Below are positions 6,760 through 16,035 of a stretch of DNA of 44,347 bases, in pieces. Position 1 is the stretch's first letter. The number at the start of each line of letters is the position of its first letter. Source of the DNA: a virus; the IMG/VR virus record IMGVR_UViG_3300032893_000103, positions 1-44,347 of that record; one strand, 5' to 3'. The notes under the pieces are model-generated. The model saw only the letters and a program-made list of their open reading frames with translations. It searched no databases and was not told the DNA's origin. The position numbers were made by a program, and so were the translations under genes.

Positions 6760-9342
6760 TTAAATCTCCGCGTCCGCAGTCCAATGAATTCCATTGGTAG
6801 AAGTGGCGACCAAAGTAGCGGCTATAGAGTTTCCTGTTTGGCCAGCACCAGTAACACCAATTTGCGATCTTGAAGTGCTGTTTGTGTAATCCCACCAATT
6901 GTTGTTTGTGGCGCGTGGATTGTATGTGGTAACGGAAGGATCTGTGCGTTTGGTAACTTTATATGGATTTGTCGCACTCCAGTTACCCGCAGCACCTACG
7001 CTTAAATTCAACGCTCCAGCATCCGATCCAGTGTTTTGGGCTGGAGATACTGAAAGTTCAAAACTTTTTTCATAAAATCTCTGACACATTGCAAGTTCTT
7101 CAGCGAAATTCTTACCTGCACGGCCAAAAGCCATTGCGGTAGCGCCAAGATTCACGCACGCTTGCTCAACCACGAATCCGTTATTGAGGGCATACAAGTT
7201 TCCGCTCGAAACGCCAGTAATCCGAATTCTGACACCAATTACTCCTGAAGTTGTCGGAGTATTGCCGCTATTTTGGTTCACGAGTTGTCCGAGCGCAAAT
7301 CCAGACGTGTTCACGGTCACTAATTGTTCAGTTCCGAAGAAAAGAGTTGGCTTCACTTCAGATGTCGCGTAACAAAATTGCAATCCAACCTGATTCACGT
7401 TTCCGAGAGCTTTCACATATGCACTGAACGAGATGGGATTATTGATTAAATCAATCGACATCGGATTTTCAATCACCTGATAAAGCTCAGTTCCGTTGGC
7501 TTGTGCAGCGGTAGGAGCAGTCGTGATCTGAACCTGATTGCCATACTTGGAACCGCTGAGTACGCCAGTCACCTGTGAATTCGTAATCACACCATTAGTT
7601 CCGAGAGAGTTCTTTACATACCATCGGTCAGCGGTGTAAGTCGAAACTCCGTTTGCGATAGTTTGAGAAGTCTGACGTTGCCAGAGATCCATAGCGCCAT
7701 TGAGCAAATAGTTTCTCAGTTGGTTGACGTTCAAAACCGCGATGTTTGACGAGTTCTGCGTCGAGGTGTCGATCACTTGCACGCGAGAGATGACCATGAA
7801 GTCAAGCGCCAAGCTGCTGTAATCTTTATCAAGCTGGATGATCGTCGGGCTGATTTCAGTGTAATAACCGTCGCCAGTCGGAACTGATCCGCTCACGAAG
7901 CGCGGCAGAATTTGACCATTCACATAAACGTCAAGAACGCCGTATGCTTGGTTTGTATTCACGCCAACCGCGTACTGATTACCTCCAGTAAATGCGATCT
8001 GAGTCTTCCCGCCGACAACCGACAATGTGCAGTTGATGGCGCTTGTGCTGCTGTTTGTCGTACCGTAGGCAGACCACAAGATGTTCCCCGAAGAAGCGCC
8101 CGTGAATTTCTGCATGAACGCTTCATAAGATATAAGATTTACAGTGCCGTTGCCAGATGATTTGTTCGCAAAAAAGCGCAAGTAGAGGCTCGTTCCAGCG
8201 GTCGGGCAAATGTCAGACTGCATGGTGTCAGTTTCGTTGGTCGAACGAAGCTGGAGCGTCATCCAGTTTGAGTTGTCAGTCGAACCGACATACGCGACGA
8301 ACGGAGTCGTGTTCGGAGTCCACAAGTTGCTTCCCGAAGTTCCATTGTCTTCGTAGTCAACCATGATTTCAGAGAAGGTAGCTCCGCTGAAAGCTGCGGA
8401 CAAGGCAGCAGCAGCGCCGTTGTAGTTGTAATTGTAGATGTCCTTCGTATGGACGCACTGGGACACGCAAACGGCTTGAGCGACCAAGTTCGAGGTAAAT
8501 GCAGATTCAATTGTCCATGACGTTTGAGTTGTAACGACCGTGATTTTTTTGACTTCACCAGTTGCAAGGTTTATAACAACGTCACCGACAGCGACCGTGA
8601 AAGCCGGAGTTCCGGACAGAGTTGCAGAAGTTCCAGTCGTAGTCAGAGTCTTAGACGCATCATAATTGATGGCGTACATGGACTTGGCAGCGTTGTAAGT
8701 CGCGTTCGTGAAGTTGGTCGTTTGGACAGCCGAAACCGAGCTAGTCGGTCCTTCTGTAAATGCTTCAATGAATTGAGCGCGGAAGAGCAGAGTCGGAAGG
8801 TCCGAACCTGATCCGTTACCGCCGCCAGCCGACGATTGGCCCAAACGAAGTGTTTGACCAGCGTTCATCGACGTACCATTGCGCCAGTACAAGCGTTGAG
8901 TTCCGTCACCAGCGTCGATGCGTTTAGCGACCAAGAACACTTCTTGGTTGGCAGAACTTACAGCCGCGAGAGCCGATCCGTTCGTGACGATAGACAAAGT
9001 GCCGGTGCCAGCCGTGCGGTTGATGACCGCAATGAGCATGTCGCCAGAGTTCGTGAAGTTTTGATTTGATGATCCAAGGCTGATGATTTGCGGGACTGCG
9101 CCAGAAATCTTCTGATTGAGAACGATGTTCAAGTTCTCGGTGAACTGAAGCTGAGAGCCGGTGAAGGTGATGAGTCCGCCATCGGTCAAGAAAATATTAC
9201 GATCCTCGAACAGCTTGGCTATTTCGGGATCGACAGCTTCCAGAATGGTATCAAGTCCAGCACCCGAAGACGTGCCCGCCATATTGAGGGCTTGCTTCAG
9301 GATCGCCTGTCTTGCGTCTATTTTATTTGGATTTCCAGACAT
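6760..9342 (-). CDS. Long tail fibre, 860 aa, with carbohydrate-binding-type C-terminal tip
   Basis: Residues 1-80 look like an attachment region (RQAILKQALNMAG, FLTDGGLITFTGSQLQF). The middle is Ser/Thr/Asn-rich beta sheet. The C-terminal third begins with NYLLNGAMDLWQR and TADRWYVKNSLG and ends with ELAMCQRFYEKSF, the same tip module as the 370-aa gene. The start overlaps the stop of the 99-aa gene (TAATG). A DGYY/YVNGQILPRF segment mid-protein resembles fibre shaft domains. Probably a primary long fibre subunit. Confidence 0.8.
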   Translation of the reverse strand: MSGNPNKIDARQAILKQALNMAGTSSGAGLDTILEAVDPEIAKLFEDRNIFLTDGGLITFTGSQLQFTENLNIVLNQKISGAVPQIISLGSSNQNFTNSGDMLIAVINRTAGTGTLSIVTNGSALAAVSSANQEVFLVAKRIDAGDGTQRLYWRNGTSMNAGQTLRLGQSSAGGGNGSGSDLPTLLFRAQFIEAFTEGPTSSVSAVQTTNFTNATYNAAKSMYAINYDASKTLTTTGTSATLSGTPAFTVAVGDVVINLATGEVKKITVVTTQTSWTIESAFTSNLVAQAVCVSQCVHTKDIYNYNYNGAAAALSAAFSGATFSEIMVDYEDNGTSGSNLWTPNTTPFVAYVGSTDNSNWMTLQLRSTNETDTMQSDICPTAGTSLYLRFFANKSSGNGTVNLISYEAFMQKFTGASSGNILWSAYGTTNSSTSAINCTLSVVGGKTQIAFTGGNQYAVGVNTNQAYGVLDVYVNGQILPRFVSGSVPTGDGYYTEISPTIIQLDKDYSSLALDFMVISRVQVIDTSTQNSSNIAVLNVNQLRNYLLNGAMDLWQRQTSQTIANGVSTYTADRWYVKNSLGTNGVITNSQVTGVLSGSKYGNQVQITTAPTAAQANGTELYQVIENPMSIDLINNPISFSAYVKALGNVNQVGLQFCYATSEVKPTLFFGTEQLVTVNTSGFALGQLVNQNSGNTPTTSGVIGVRIRITGVSSGNLYALNNGFVVEQACVNLGATAMAFGRAGKNFAEELAMCQRFYEKSFELSVSPAQNTGSDAGALNLSVGAAGNWSATNPYKVTKRTDPSVTTYNPRATNNNWWDYTNSTSRSQIGVTGAGQTGNSIAATLVATSTNGIHWTADAEI

Positions 9343-9641
9343 TACGGGCCTCTATCCACTCTAAATCGGACTTGTTCAGTGTTAAGCAAATCATAGGTGA
9401 AAGTTATTTGGGTTCTTGTTCCGCTGCCGACGTAGTTGTAATCGTCAGTAACGTGTACGCGCTGACCATTCAGCCATACTTCAAGTTCGTCGGCTTGGTA
9501 CGTTCCGCCAGAAGGCAGAGTGATAGCAGTGCCAGCGGTCAACGTTCCGCTAACTTGATAAACCTGATCGTAAATCGTCGGTGATGCCGATTCCGAAAAC
9601 GATCTGGGAACGCCTGCTACAAGCCTAAGAAAATTTCCCAA
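9342..9641 (-). CDS. Small fibre-associated virion protein, 99 aa (LNGQR module)
   Basis: Starts at TTG 9641-9639, directly after the TAA (9644-9642) of the 860-aa gene upstream. The module ELEVWLNGQRVHVTDDYNY is a common phage virion beta-domain. A related copy is embedded in the 1024-aa gene (LELYLNGQRLTQNTYGSG). The N-terminus GNFLRLVAGVPRSFSES is basic. Probably a fibre connector or collar piece. Start codon choice: no ATG lies near, and the TTG keeps the gene abutting its neighbour. Confidence 0.7.
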   Translation of the reverse strand: MGNFLRLVAGVPRSFSESASPTIYDQVYQVSGTLTAGTAITLPSGGTYQADELEVWLNGQRVHVTDDYNYVGSGTRTQITFTYDLLNTEQVRFRVDRGP

Positions 9642-12224
9642 TTAAGCAATACCTCTCAGTTGTTTGAAGTCAATCCACAACTTGCCCGTATCTTCGATTA
9701 CGCCGATACAGAAAGCTGCTTCGTTTGCACTTCCGGCAAGGTCTTGACCACGAATAATCGCGCCAGACGAGCCAACAAAAATCTCTTTTCCAATGTCACC
9801 ACTAGCCCAAGCGGTATCGCTCGAACCCATGTTGTAATCGCCCCACAACCAAACGGGAATGTTTCCACCAGCGTTTACGGTCGTAGTCGAAAGAGCAATA
9901 CCGATGCACGCATACTGATTGTAAGTCGTAGCATCCTTGTCAGCGGCGTAAATCTGTCCAGTCGTTTCACCCTTCGCATTGATGGCTTTGCGCACCGCAT
10001 ACGAAGTGTTGGCCGTGAAGGTTTGGCCAGCGACCATGACTTTGTAACCTTGCGGAGCATTCGCAACGCTGGCTACAGTTCCTGAACCGCCGACGATGCT
10101 GACTTGATCGTATGCACCTGACTTGACACGGATATGGTTCGAGCTAATCTCAGTTGACGTGTTGTCGGTCTGAACCTTGACTTTCGTGCCTGATCCACCA
10201 ACGATTGCGCCAGCGGGATCGTATGTGGTGGAAACGATCTTGTTCTCGTCCACCGAGTTGGAAGTCATGTCGCTCAGTTGGATGCTGTTGTTCAGATTCA
10301 ACTTGCTGTAAGCGATTGCAGCGGTCGCGCTGATGTCACTATTGATGATACTGTTTGCCAACGACAATTTGCTGTAAGCGATGGCGGCTGAAGGCGAAAT
10401 ATCGCTGTTGACGATACTTGCAGTCAGAGCCAATTTGCTGTAGGCAATTGCGGCAGATGCAGAAATCTGGGTGTTCGAGATTCCGCCGTTTTTGACTTGA
10501 AGCTGATTTCCGCTCAAGCCAATCGTAACGTTGTCGTACTGAACGTTAAGTGTATTTCCTACATACAACAATGCAGCGCCAGGGATGACTTTGCTTGGAC
10601 CGGCGAAGTTGATCCAGTTCGTTTGCGTCGAGGAATAAGTGAACGAGTCGTTGTAGTGTTGCGAACCGGGAGTGATGTCGCTGATCGCCCAGTTGTTGGC
10701 CGGAGTGGCGAACGTGTAGGCAAAAGAGCCGGGAGTATTTGACGTGACAGTCGCAACTTTGTGATTCTGTCCAGCCAATCCGCCGCCAACCTGTTCGGTG
10801 TGCGCGCTGAAGGCAATTGTTGCGTCGCCAGTTCCGCTTACGAGTGTCAGTGTACCGCTGGCAGCAGCAGGAAATCCAAGGCTTGTGGCCAAGAGAGTTG
10901 TTCCGCCAGTGATCGTCGATTGAACCTGGAAGTTATAGCCGTTCGTGGTATAAACTGCACCGGCAGTCGCGTTGGCCGCAGTAACGGTGAACGTGAAAAG
11001 CTGCGCAGTTGCAGAAGCGACTAAGAAGCGATCACCATTCTGAACAGCCGTACCTTGACCGGAAGCGGCCAAATTGCCAGTAGACAAGTCGATCCACTGA
11101 GTTCCATCCCACCAAACAGCGTGACCATCTAAGCCTGACCATGCGCCAGTGCCGGAAGCTCCAACTATGTAGAGCAAACTGTAAACGGGCGAGCCAGGAG
11201 GAGTCGAGAGACTGTCATCAACCAAGTCTGGATCGTTGACCGGATTTTGCCAGACAAGACCAGTGCTGAGAGAAGTCAATTGGCTGTAATTGACCGCATC
11301 ATTCGGGTTTGAACCCGCAGCGACGTTGATGATTTTGTTGCTGTTGAGATTTAGAGCCGAGCCGCTCCATCCAGCGATTGTCGATCCGCTAGAATTGAGC
11401 AAGTTTCTGTTTTGCCAATCAACTGAGCTTACACCGCTAGAATCTTTCGTGACGCGGTTGTTGTAGTCGAGAGACGAGTTCGCGGACGAATCTTTGAGTA
11501 AACGGTTCGTCCAATCCATCGACGCAAGGCCGCTGGTATCGTACAAAACGAGAGTTGCCCAGTTAGCGACGATTGTTCCGCCAGACGTTTTCAGTTCACG
11601 GTTACCCCAATCGACAGAAACGTTCGATCCGGAGTCCGAAGCCGTCATTGCCTGCCAATCTAAAGTGGTAGACGATGACGTATTTTGGAGTCTGCGGTTC
11701 AGAAGATCAATTTGAGTTTGGCCAGAAGCGTCTTTGAGAGACAAGATCCAAGCTGCGGCCCAACGTTTTGCTGCGGAACCGAGGTTGATCGAGTTGTCAG
11801 TACCGGCGAGGAGCGACGTGTTGATCGCAACGCTGGCCAAGTTGCTAAGAGCGGTGTTTGCGAATCCAGCGATAGAGCCGAGAGCCGTGTCAATTCCTTG
11901 GAACGCGCCTTTGACCGTGGCAGCGGTAGGCGTGAAGTTCGAGTAGGAGTTGTTGTCACCGATGAGCGTCGAACCGGCTGATCCAGAAGTGCTGGAATTG
12001 AGTGCCGATTTACGATAATAGATCGTGTCATGCGTGTGATACGACGTATCAACGTCGGAACCGTTTTGCAAGCTGACCAAACGATCAAGAATTGCCTTGG
12101 TGAGTTCCGTGTTAGAAACGCCGCCGCCGACTTTGATGGACAAAGTGACGAGCGTGTTCGATGAAATGTCAACGTTTCTTTCTTGCCCCTGAGCAAGCCT
12201 AGAAAGTATTGTAATATCTGCCAT
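9642..12224 (-). CDS. Tail fibre shaft protein with DW-NR and AIAYSKL repeats, 860 aa
   Basis: ATG 12224 with AGGA 4 bases upstream; the putative phage promoter lies at 12284-12299. Residues ~1-170 contain DTSYHTHDTIYYRKSAL and INLGSAAKRWAAAW, typical of fibre attachment and shaft domains. Residues ~175-295 carry tandem repeats of the form S-DW-NR-L-(D/N)SSG (SVDWGNRELKTSG, SMDWTNRLLKDSS, SVDWQNRNLLNSSG). Residues ~580-650 carry three copies of (I/S)AAIAYSKL(x)L(x)NSI, predicted triple-stranded shaft. The C-terminal domain may be chaperone-like or a connector. Likely a trimeric long-fibre shaft. Confidence 0.8.
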   Translation of the reverse strand: MADITILSRLAQGQERNVDISSNTLVTLSIKVGGGVSNTELTKAILDRLVSLQNGSDVDTSYHTHDTIYYRKSALNSSTSGSAGSTLIGDNNSYSNFTPTAATVKGAFQGIDTALGSIAGFANTALSNLASVAINTSLLAGTDNSINLGSAAKRWAAAWILSLKDASGQTQIDLLNRRLQNTSSSTTLDWQAMTASDSGSNVSVDWGNRELKTSGGTIVANWATLVLYDTSGLASMDWTNRLLKDSSANSSLDYNNRVTKDSSGVSSVDWQNRNLLNSSGSTIAGWSGSALNLNSNKIINVAAGSNPNDAVNYSQLTSLSTGLVWQNPVNDPDLVDDSLSTPPGSPVYSLLYIVGASGTGAWSGLDGHAVWWDGTQWIDLSTGNLAASGQGTAVQNGDRFLVASATAQLFTFTVTAANATAGAVYTTNGYNFQVQSTITGGTTLLATSLGFPAAASGTLTLVSGTGDATIAFSAHTEQVGGGLAGQNHKVATVTSNTPGSFAYTFATPANNWAISDITPGSQHYNDSFTYSSTQTNWINFAGPSKVIPGAALLYVGNTLNVQYDNVTIGLSGNQLQVKNGGISNTQISASAAIAYSKLALTASIVNSDISPSAAIAYSKLSLANSIINSDISATAAIAYSKLNLNNSIQLSDMTSNSVDENKIVSTTYDPAGAIVGGSGTKVKVQTDNTSTEISSNHIRVKSGAYDQVSIVGGSGTVASVANAPQGYKVMVAGQTFTANTSYAVRKAINAKGETTGQIYAADKDATTYNQYACIGIALSTTTVNAGGNIPVWLWGDYNMGSSDTAWASGDIGKEIFVGSSGAIIRGQDLAGSANEAAFCIGVIEDTGKLWIDFKQLRGIA

Positions 12225-12283
12225 AGATTCCTACTTCTATCCTTAGAATGACTGGGGAATTCGTCCTGAAGCGGCCCGTGCTC

Positions 12284-12299
12284 TCATTATTAAGATTTC
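12284..12299 (-). promoter_or_regulatory. Putative phage promoter motif, copy 1
   Basis: GAAATCTTAATAATGA, identical to the copies at 16649 and 26312. It lies 60 bases upstream of the 860-aa shaft gene and overlaps the last codons and stop (K-S-TAA) of the 78-aa gene. Confidence 0.65.
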
Positions 12300-12526
12300 T
12301 GTCCAACTGCTTGGTTTTCCTGATCTTTTGGTAATTCGCAAAAGTGCAGGTCCATGCGCATGGTGTATCCGTAAGGAGCCAGGAGCTTCCGGGTTTTCTC
12401 CAGAGCCTTATTCATTTCGTTCGCGGCCTTCTTGCCGAGATCGTTGGCAATCGCAACACGTTGAGAAACGGGAAGCGCATACCAGTCAAACTTTTCGCCT
12501 TCTTTTGGTTTTGGTAATCTTTTCAT
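12290..12526 (-). CDS. Small basic hypothetical protein, 78 aa
   Basis: The ATG overlaps the stop of the 144-aa gene (TAATG). The protein is Lys/Glu-rich and helical: KRLPKPKEGEKFDWYALPVS, then NDLGKKAANEMNKALEKTRK (about residues 29-48), likely amphipathic helices. No signal or membrane segment. Its stop codon lies inside the promoter-like motif, so 3' coding sequence and promoter are shared. Function unknown; a small assembly factor is possible. Confidence 0.6.
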   Translation of the reverse strand: MKRLPKPKEGEKFDWYALPVSQRVAIANDLGKKAANEMNKALEKTRKLLAPYGYTMRMDLHFCELPKDQENQAVGQKS

Positions 12527-12960
12527 TAGAGTTGCCCTTTCACTTCAATAAAGACAATTACGTCGATGAGTAACGGGCTTGAATCATTCAAAAGCGTCAC
12601 GCCTAATTTCACTACCCAGTCACCAGACACGAAACCGCCAACTCCAATGTCGGGTTTCACGTTGGTCACTCCTCCAGATTTTGAAAGCCACAATGCTGTT
12701 CCGGCAGGATACGAGAGGCCGGTGTTTTGGATGAGTCCTGAGCTTACAATAAAACCATTCGATCCGTTTGTGATCGCAGATGCGGTCACTCCGGCGAAAG
12801 CGTCAATATCAGCTTCAACCGATGGATTCACCGTCTGGATGCCAGTCGCTGTAATCTTTACCGGCATGAAGATCGGAATAGTCGAACCCGTGTTGTTCGC
12901 GGCGCTCTTGGCCGTTGACATGGCCACTGATGGATTTCCGGCTGTAGGATCGTAGCTCAT
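12526..12960 (-). CDS. Virion protein, beta-rich, 144 aa
   Basis: Starts directly after the TAA of the 1024-aa gene. The protein has the alternating hydrophobic/Gly pattern of phage beta-barrel proteins: IPIFMPVKITATGIQTVNPS, AGVTASAITNGSNGFIVSSG, LSYPAGTALWLSKSGG, VVKLGVTLLN. This order resembles small decoration-type virion proteins and also segments of fibre proteins, such as the one at 43599-44347. It probably caps or links fibres; identity uncertain. Confidence 0.65.
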   Translation of the reverse strand: MSYDPTAGNPSVAMSTAKSAANNTGSTIPIFMPVKITATGIQTVNPSVEADIDAFAGVTASAITNGSNGFIVSSGLIQNTGLSYPAGTALWLSKSGGVTNVKPDIGVGGFVSGDWVVKLGVTLLNDSSPLLIDVIVFIEVKGQL

Positions 12961-15900
12961 TTAGATAATCCACCAATTTACCCCGTCACTGAAGACAGAA
13001 CGGGACTGATACTGAGTAGTCAAAGTGATCGTATTAGAACCGTCAATGGTTTCGATGCCGTTAGCCTGAATCGTGACTGAATTGCCGGTCGCGTCAATCT
13101 TCTTGATGTCGAACGTTTTTCCTTGCGCAGATGCAGCAGCGGGCAAGAACAGAGTCAGTGGTCCGCCAGCAGCGTTCATCAAGATCACATCATCGAGCGT
13201 CGTACTCGCTGTGTGGTTCGCGGCGTAAGTGTTGCCCTGCTTGAGATTCGAGACACCGGCCAAAAAGTTGGCGCGAGTCTGTTTTCTGTAAGCCGAAGCA
13301 TCCGCATCCCAGATCAAAACCTCATTCGAGGAGTTCGTACTGGTTGAGAACGAGAGCTTATTGTGGAAGTCATCGTCGGGCGCGCCGCTGCCAGTTGAAG
13401 GTCCGCCAGTTCCGGTCAAACGGAACGAGAGAACGTCATCAACGACAAGGTTTTGTAAAATTTGTATCTGAGTCGAGTTCAAGCCGACAGTGCCGTATTC
13501 CAGCCATCCGTTGCCAATCGTCGTTGCTGATACGCCATCGAGTTCAAACGCCGGAGTATTGTTGAGTTCCGATGCCCAGCTTGATCCGTTGTTGCCCGCG
13601 ACTGCGTTCGGCTGACCGCTTCCGGTCTGTTGATACCAAATAACATATGGAGAAGGCGAACCTTGATATGTCGCGTCAGTTTCAATCGTGAACCAATATG
13701 CGGTGCCAGAAGTCAGAGCAACAGAGCTTGAGAACGCAAACGTGATGACAGATGCGGAAGTCGAAAGCGTCGAAACGGCCACAGCATTTGAAACGCCATA
13801 GACAGTTGCGCCGGGCACGCCGCCAGAGTTGTTTCTGACTTTGCAATACAGATTTCCAGTTCCACCAGCGATTGACTTCGCCAGCATGGCTTTCATCTGC
13901 GTGAAGTTTTGATTCGCGCCCGGTGTATATTCTACAGCCGCACCGCCAACCAATGAACCGTTGAGTGCGAGATCGCTTGACCACGGGCCGCTCATTCCAT
14001 ACGAATAGAACGAAGAGACTGCGCCGGAGCCGTATGTGTTTTGCGTCAGACGTTGACCATTGAGGTAGAGTTCAAGTCCGCCGCGACCGACCACGTAATT
14101 CTGGGCCGAGCCGCTCATGCGCGAGTTGTCTGGAAGAGTCAGCAATGAGCCTGAAGTAATTGGGCCGGTGACTTCGTTCGAGCTTGCGGGAGCGCCGCTC
14201 ACTACGACGAGAGGTTCGTCATATGCCGGAGCATTCAGTGATGTAAAAATGTCATTGACGTTGCCGGTGATTTCAGAGATCGCCCGCGTGAGATTGTATG
14301 TGCGGTCAAACGTGTGAGTCGAGTACGCATTGGGCAAAATGCTATATGGCGGATTGACTTGCGTCTCGTCCTCCATCCCAATGAATTCCATGATGTTGAA
14401 CGATGTTTCATCGTCAATCTGGATAGACTCGCCCTGTTCGAGTTCGCCGACGCCGCCCGACATGCGCATGTAAATTTTGGGAACAGACGAAACCGTTCCG
14501 TTACCCGCGCTGCCCGCAGAAACATCGCTGCCGCCGTTGTAGAACGTGACTGACGTTGCGCTTGGGACTGACTGGACTGTAAAAAATCCATCGAAGCTAG
14601 GATCGGAAGCTCCCGAAATGGCAAATGATTGGCCGACAACGAGTCCATGATTTGTCGTGGTAATGAGCGTCGAAACGTCAGAAGCACGAGTCAGACCATT
14701 TGAGCCTGGAGATTGAATTGTAAGACTTGCAAAAGCGTTGTCATCGCGCTTGGCAATCCAGTAAGTGCTTTGAGATACCGGCACGTTGTTTGGCGATGCG
14801 GTCTGCATCGTGTATGTGCCTTGCGTGCGAAGAGCTTTGCCTGTGTAGGTTCCGCCTGGATATGCGTTCGCCAGTGTGATGACGGTGCCGCCGACAGATT
14901 GAACTTTTGTCCATGCCGTGAGGTTGTCAGCTTCGTATTTGATGAAGTCGCCAGCCGATATGCCAGTGACGTTGATCGCCGCGTTTACGGTTGTCGAGCC
15001 ATTTGTGAAGGAGAACGTGTTGGCCGATTGGAAGTCTTGATTGCGAACGAGATTCAGGTACGCAACGTCGCCATCGCTAAGAGTGACAGAGCCTTGCGTT
15101 ACGGTCAGACTCATCGTTCCGAAGATCGAGCGCATATTGACATCGGATGTCCAAGTCAGCATACCGGGCGTTACGGACGAGTGCTGCCACGCGCCTTTGC
15201 CGGTGATCTTCGATCCAGCCAAATCCCAGAACAGGTCTGAAATATTTGCATTAGGAACAAGCGTGTTCGTGCCGTACCAGAACGTGGAGTTCTGGAGGAT
15301 CTTGAACTGCGTCATTACCGCATCGGCCCAGTTCTTAAAGTTCTGGAGTTCCCAGTCGCCGCCCGTAAAAGGATCGGGTGAAGCGTTCGATGTGGCTAGA
15401 AGATTATTTTCAGGATCAACTGCATATGACCAGACGTTGGAGATGTTGGGGTTTGCGCCGCCAGTTCCAAGCCTAAATAAGCCTTGCTTGCAGTTCTTAA
15501 TCGACGTGACATTTGATCCACTGACGTTAACAATTGCGACCGGCGCATTATTACCAAACGTACTTCCGTCGATGACAATTTCATAATTCATCACCAGCCC
15601 ACGAGGAGCGGTTTCAGTGAATTCTGTTTGCGAGTCAACGTCCCACACGCTCACCAAGTCATTGGTGGACGGATCTGTCGCACGGTTGAAGCGGATGGAC
15701 ACGAAGTTTGCGCCGGGGCTGAATGAGCCTACAACCTTCGTATTAGACGGTGAAAGAATTTCATTCGGAGTTCCAGACTCAACGCGCAGGAACGAACCGT
15801 TCTGATCGTCGGGGAGCCAAACAACAGCAGAGTCAACGACTAATTGCAGTGACGTGGCAGGACCGCTGATCCCGGTGACAGGAATAGTAAAGCCGCGCAA

Positions 15901-16035
15901 AATGTACGGCGTGTCGCCGACGAAACACTGGATTAGAGATTTGAAGTCAAATATGATGCCTGATTCAATTGCGCGTAAGTCGGGAATATCGACGCGCTGT
16001 TGACCGAGCCAATTGACTAGCTGCTTGATTGCCAT
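12961..16035 (-). CDS. Large baseplate/fibre protein, 1024 aa
   Basis: The start overlaps the stop of the preceding gene (TAATG). Residues 1-60 (MAIKQLVNWLGQQRVDIPDL) look like a baseplate-attachment segment. Residues ~445-505 form an HGL..GQ beta module (TNHGLVVGQSFAISGASDPS) also found in the two J-like wedge proteins. Around 690-710 is the LNGQR module shared with the 99-aa gene. The last ~90 residues (TLDDVILMNAAGGPLTLFLP ... SVFSDGVNWWII) match the compact C-terminal domain typical of phage fibres. A mosaic virion protein, probably linking baseplate to fibres. Confidence 0.75.
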   Translation of the reverse strand: MAIKQLVNWLGQQRVDIPDLRAIESGIIFDFKSLIQCFVGDTPYILRGFTIPVTGISGPATSLQLVVDSAVVWLPDDQNGSFLRVESGTPNEILSPSNTKVVGSFSPGANFVSIRFNRATDPSTNDLVSVWDVDSQTEFTETAPRGLVMNYEIVIDGSTFGNNAPVAIVNVSGSNVTSIKNCKQGLFRLGTGGANPNISNVWSYAVDPENNLLATSNASPDPFTGGDWELQNFKNWADAVMTQFKILQNSTFWYGTNTLVPNANISDLFWDLAGSKITGKGAWQHSSVTPGMLTWTSDVNMRSIFGTMSLTVTQGSVTLSDGDVAYLNLVRNQDFQSANTFSFTNGSTTVNAAINVTGISAGDFIKYEADNLTAWTKVQSVGGTVITLANAYPGGTYTGKALRTQGTYTMQTASPNNVPVSQSTYWIAKRDDNAFASLTIQSPGSNGLTRASDVSTLITTTNHGLVVGQSFAISGASDPSFDGFFTVQSVPSATSVTFYNGGSDVSAGSAGNGTVSSVPKIYMRMSGGVGELEQGESIQIDDETSFNIMEFIGMEDETQVNPPYSILPNAYSTHTFDRTYNLTRAISEITGNVNDIFTSLNAPAYDEPLVVVSGAPASSNEVTGPITSGSLLTLPDNSRMSGSAQNYVVGRGGLELYLNGQRLTQNTYGSGAVSSFYSYGMSGPWSSDLALNGSLVGGAAVEYTPGANQNFTQMKAMLAKSIAGGTGNLYCKVRNNSGGVPGATVYGVSNAVAVSTLSTSASVITFAFSSSVALTSGTAYWFTIETDATYQGSPSPYVIWYQQTGSGQPNAVAGNNGSSWASELNNTPAFELDGVSATTIGNGWLEYGTVGLNSTQIQILQNLVVDDVLSFRLTGTGGPSTGSGAPDDDFHNKLSFSTSTNSSNEVLIWDADASAYRKQTRANFLAGVSNLKQGNTYAANHTASTTLDDVILMNAAGGPLTLFLPAAASAQGKTFDIKKIDATGNSVTIQANGIETIDGSNTITLTTQYQSRSVFSDGVNWWII

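Noticed and set aside
6515-6898. Longer 127-aa version of the small gene
   Set aside because: Its extra N-terminus is only the other-frame reading of the 860-aa fibre gene; ATG 6757 has a good ribosome site.
9642-12224. Diversity-generating retroelement target
   Set aside because: Fibre repeats are present, but no reverse transcriptase or template repeat was seen in the window.
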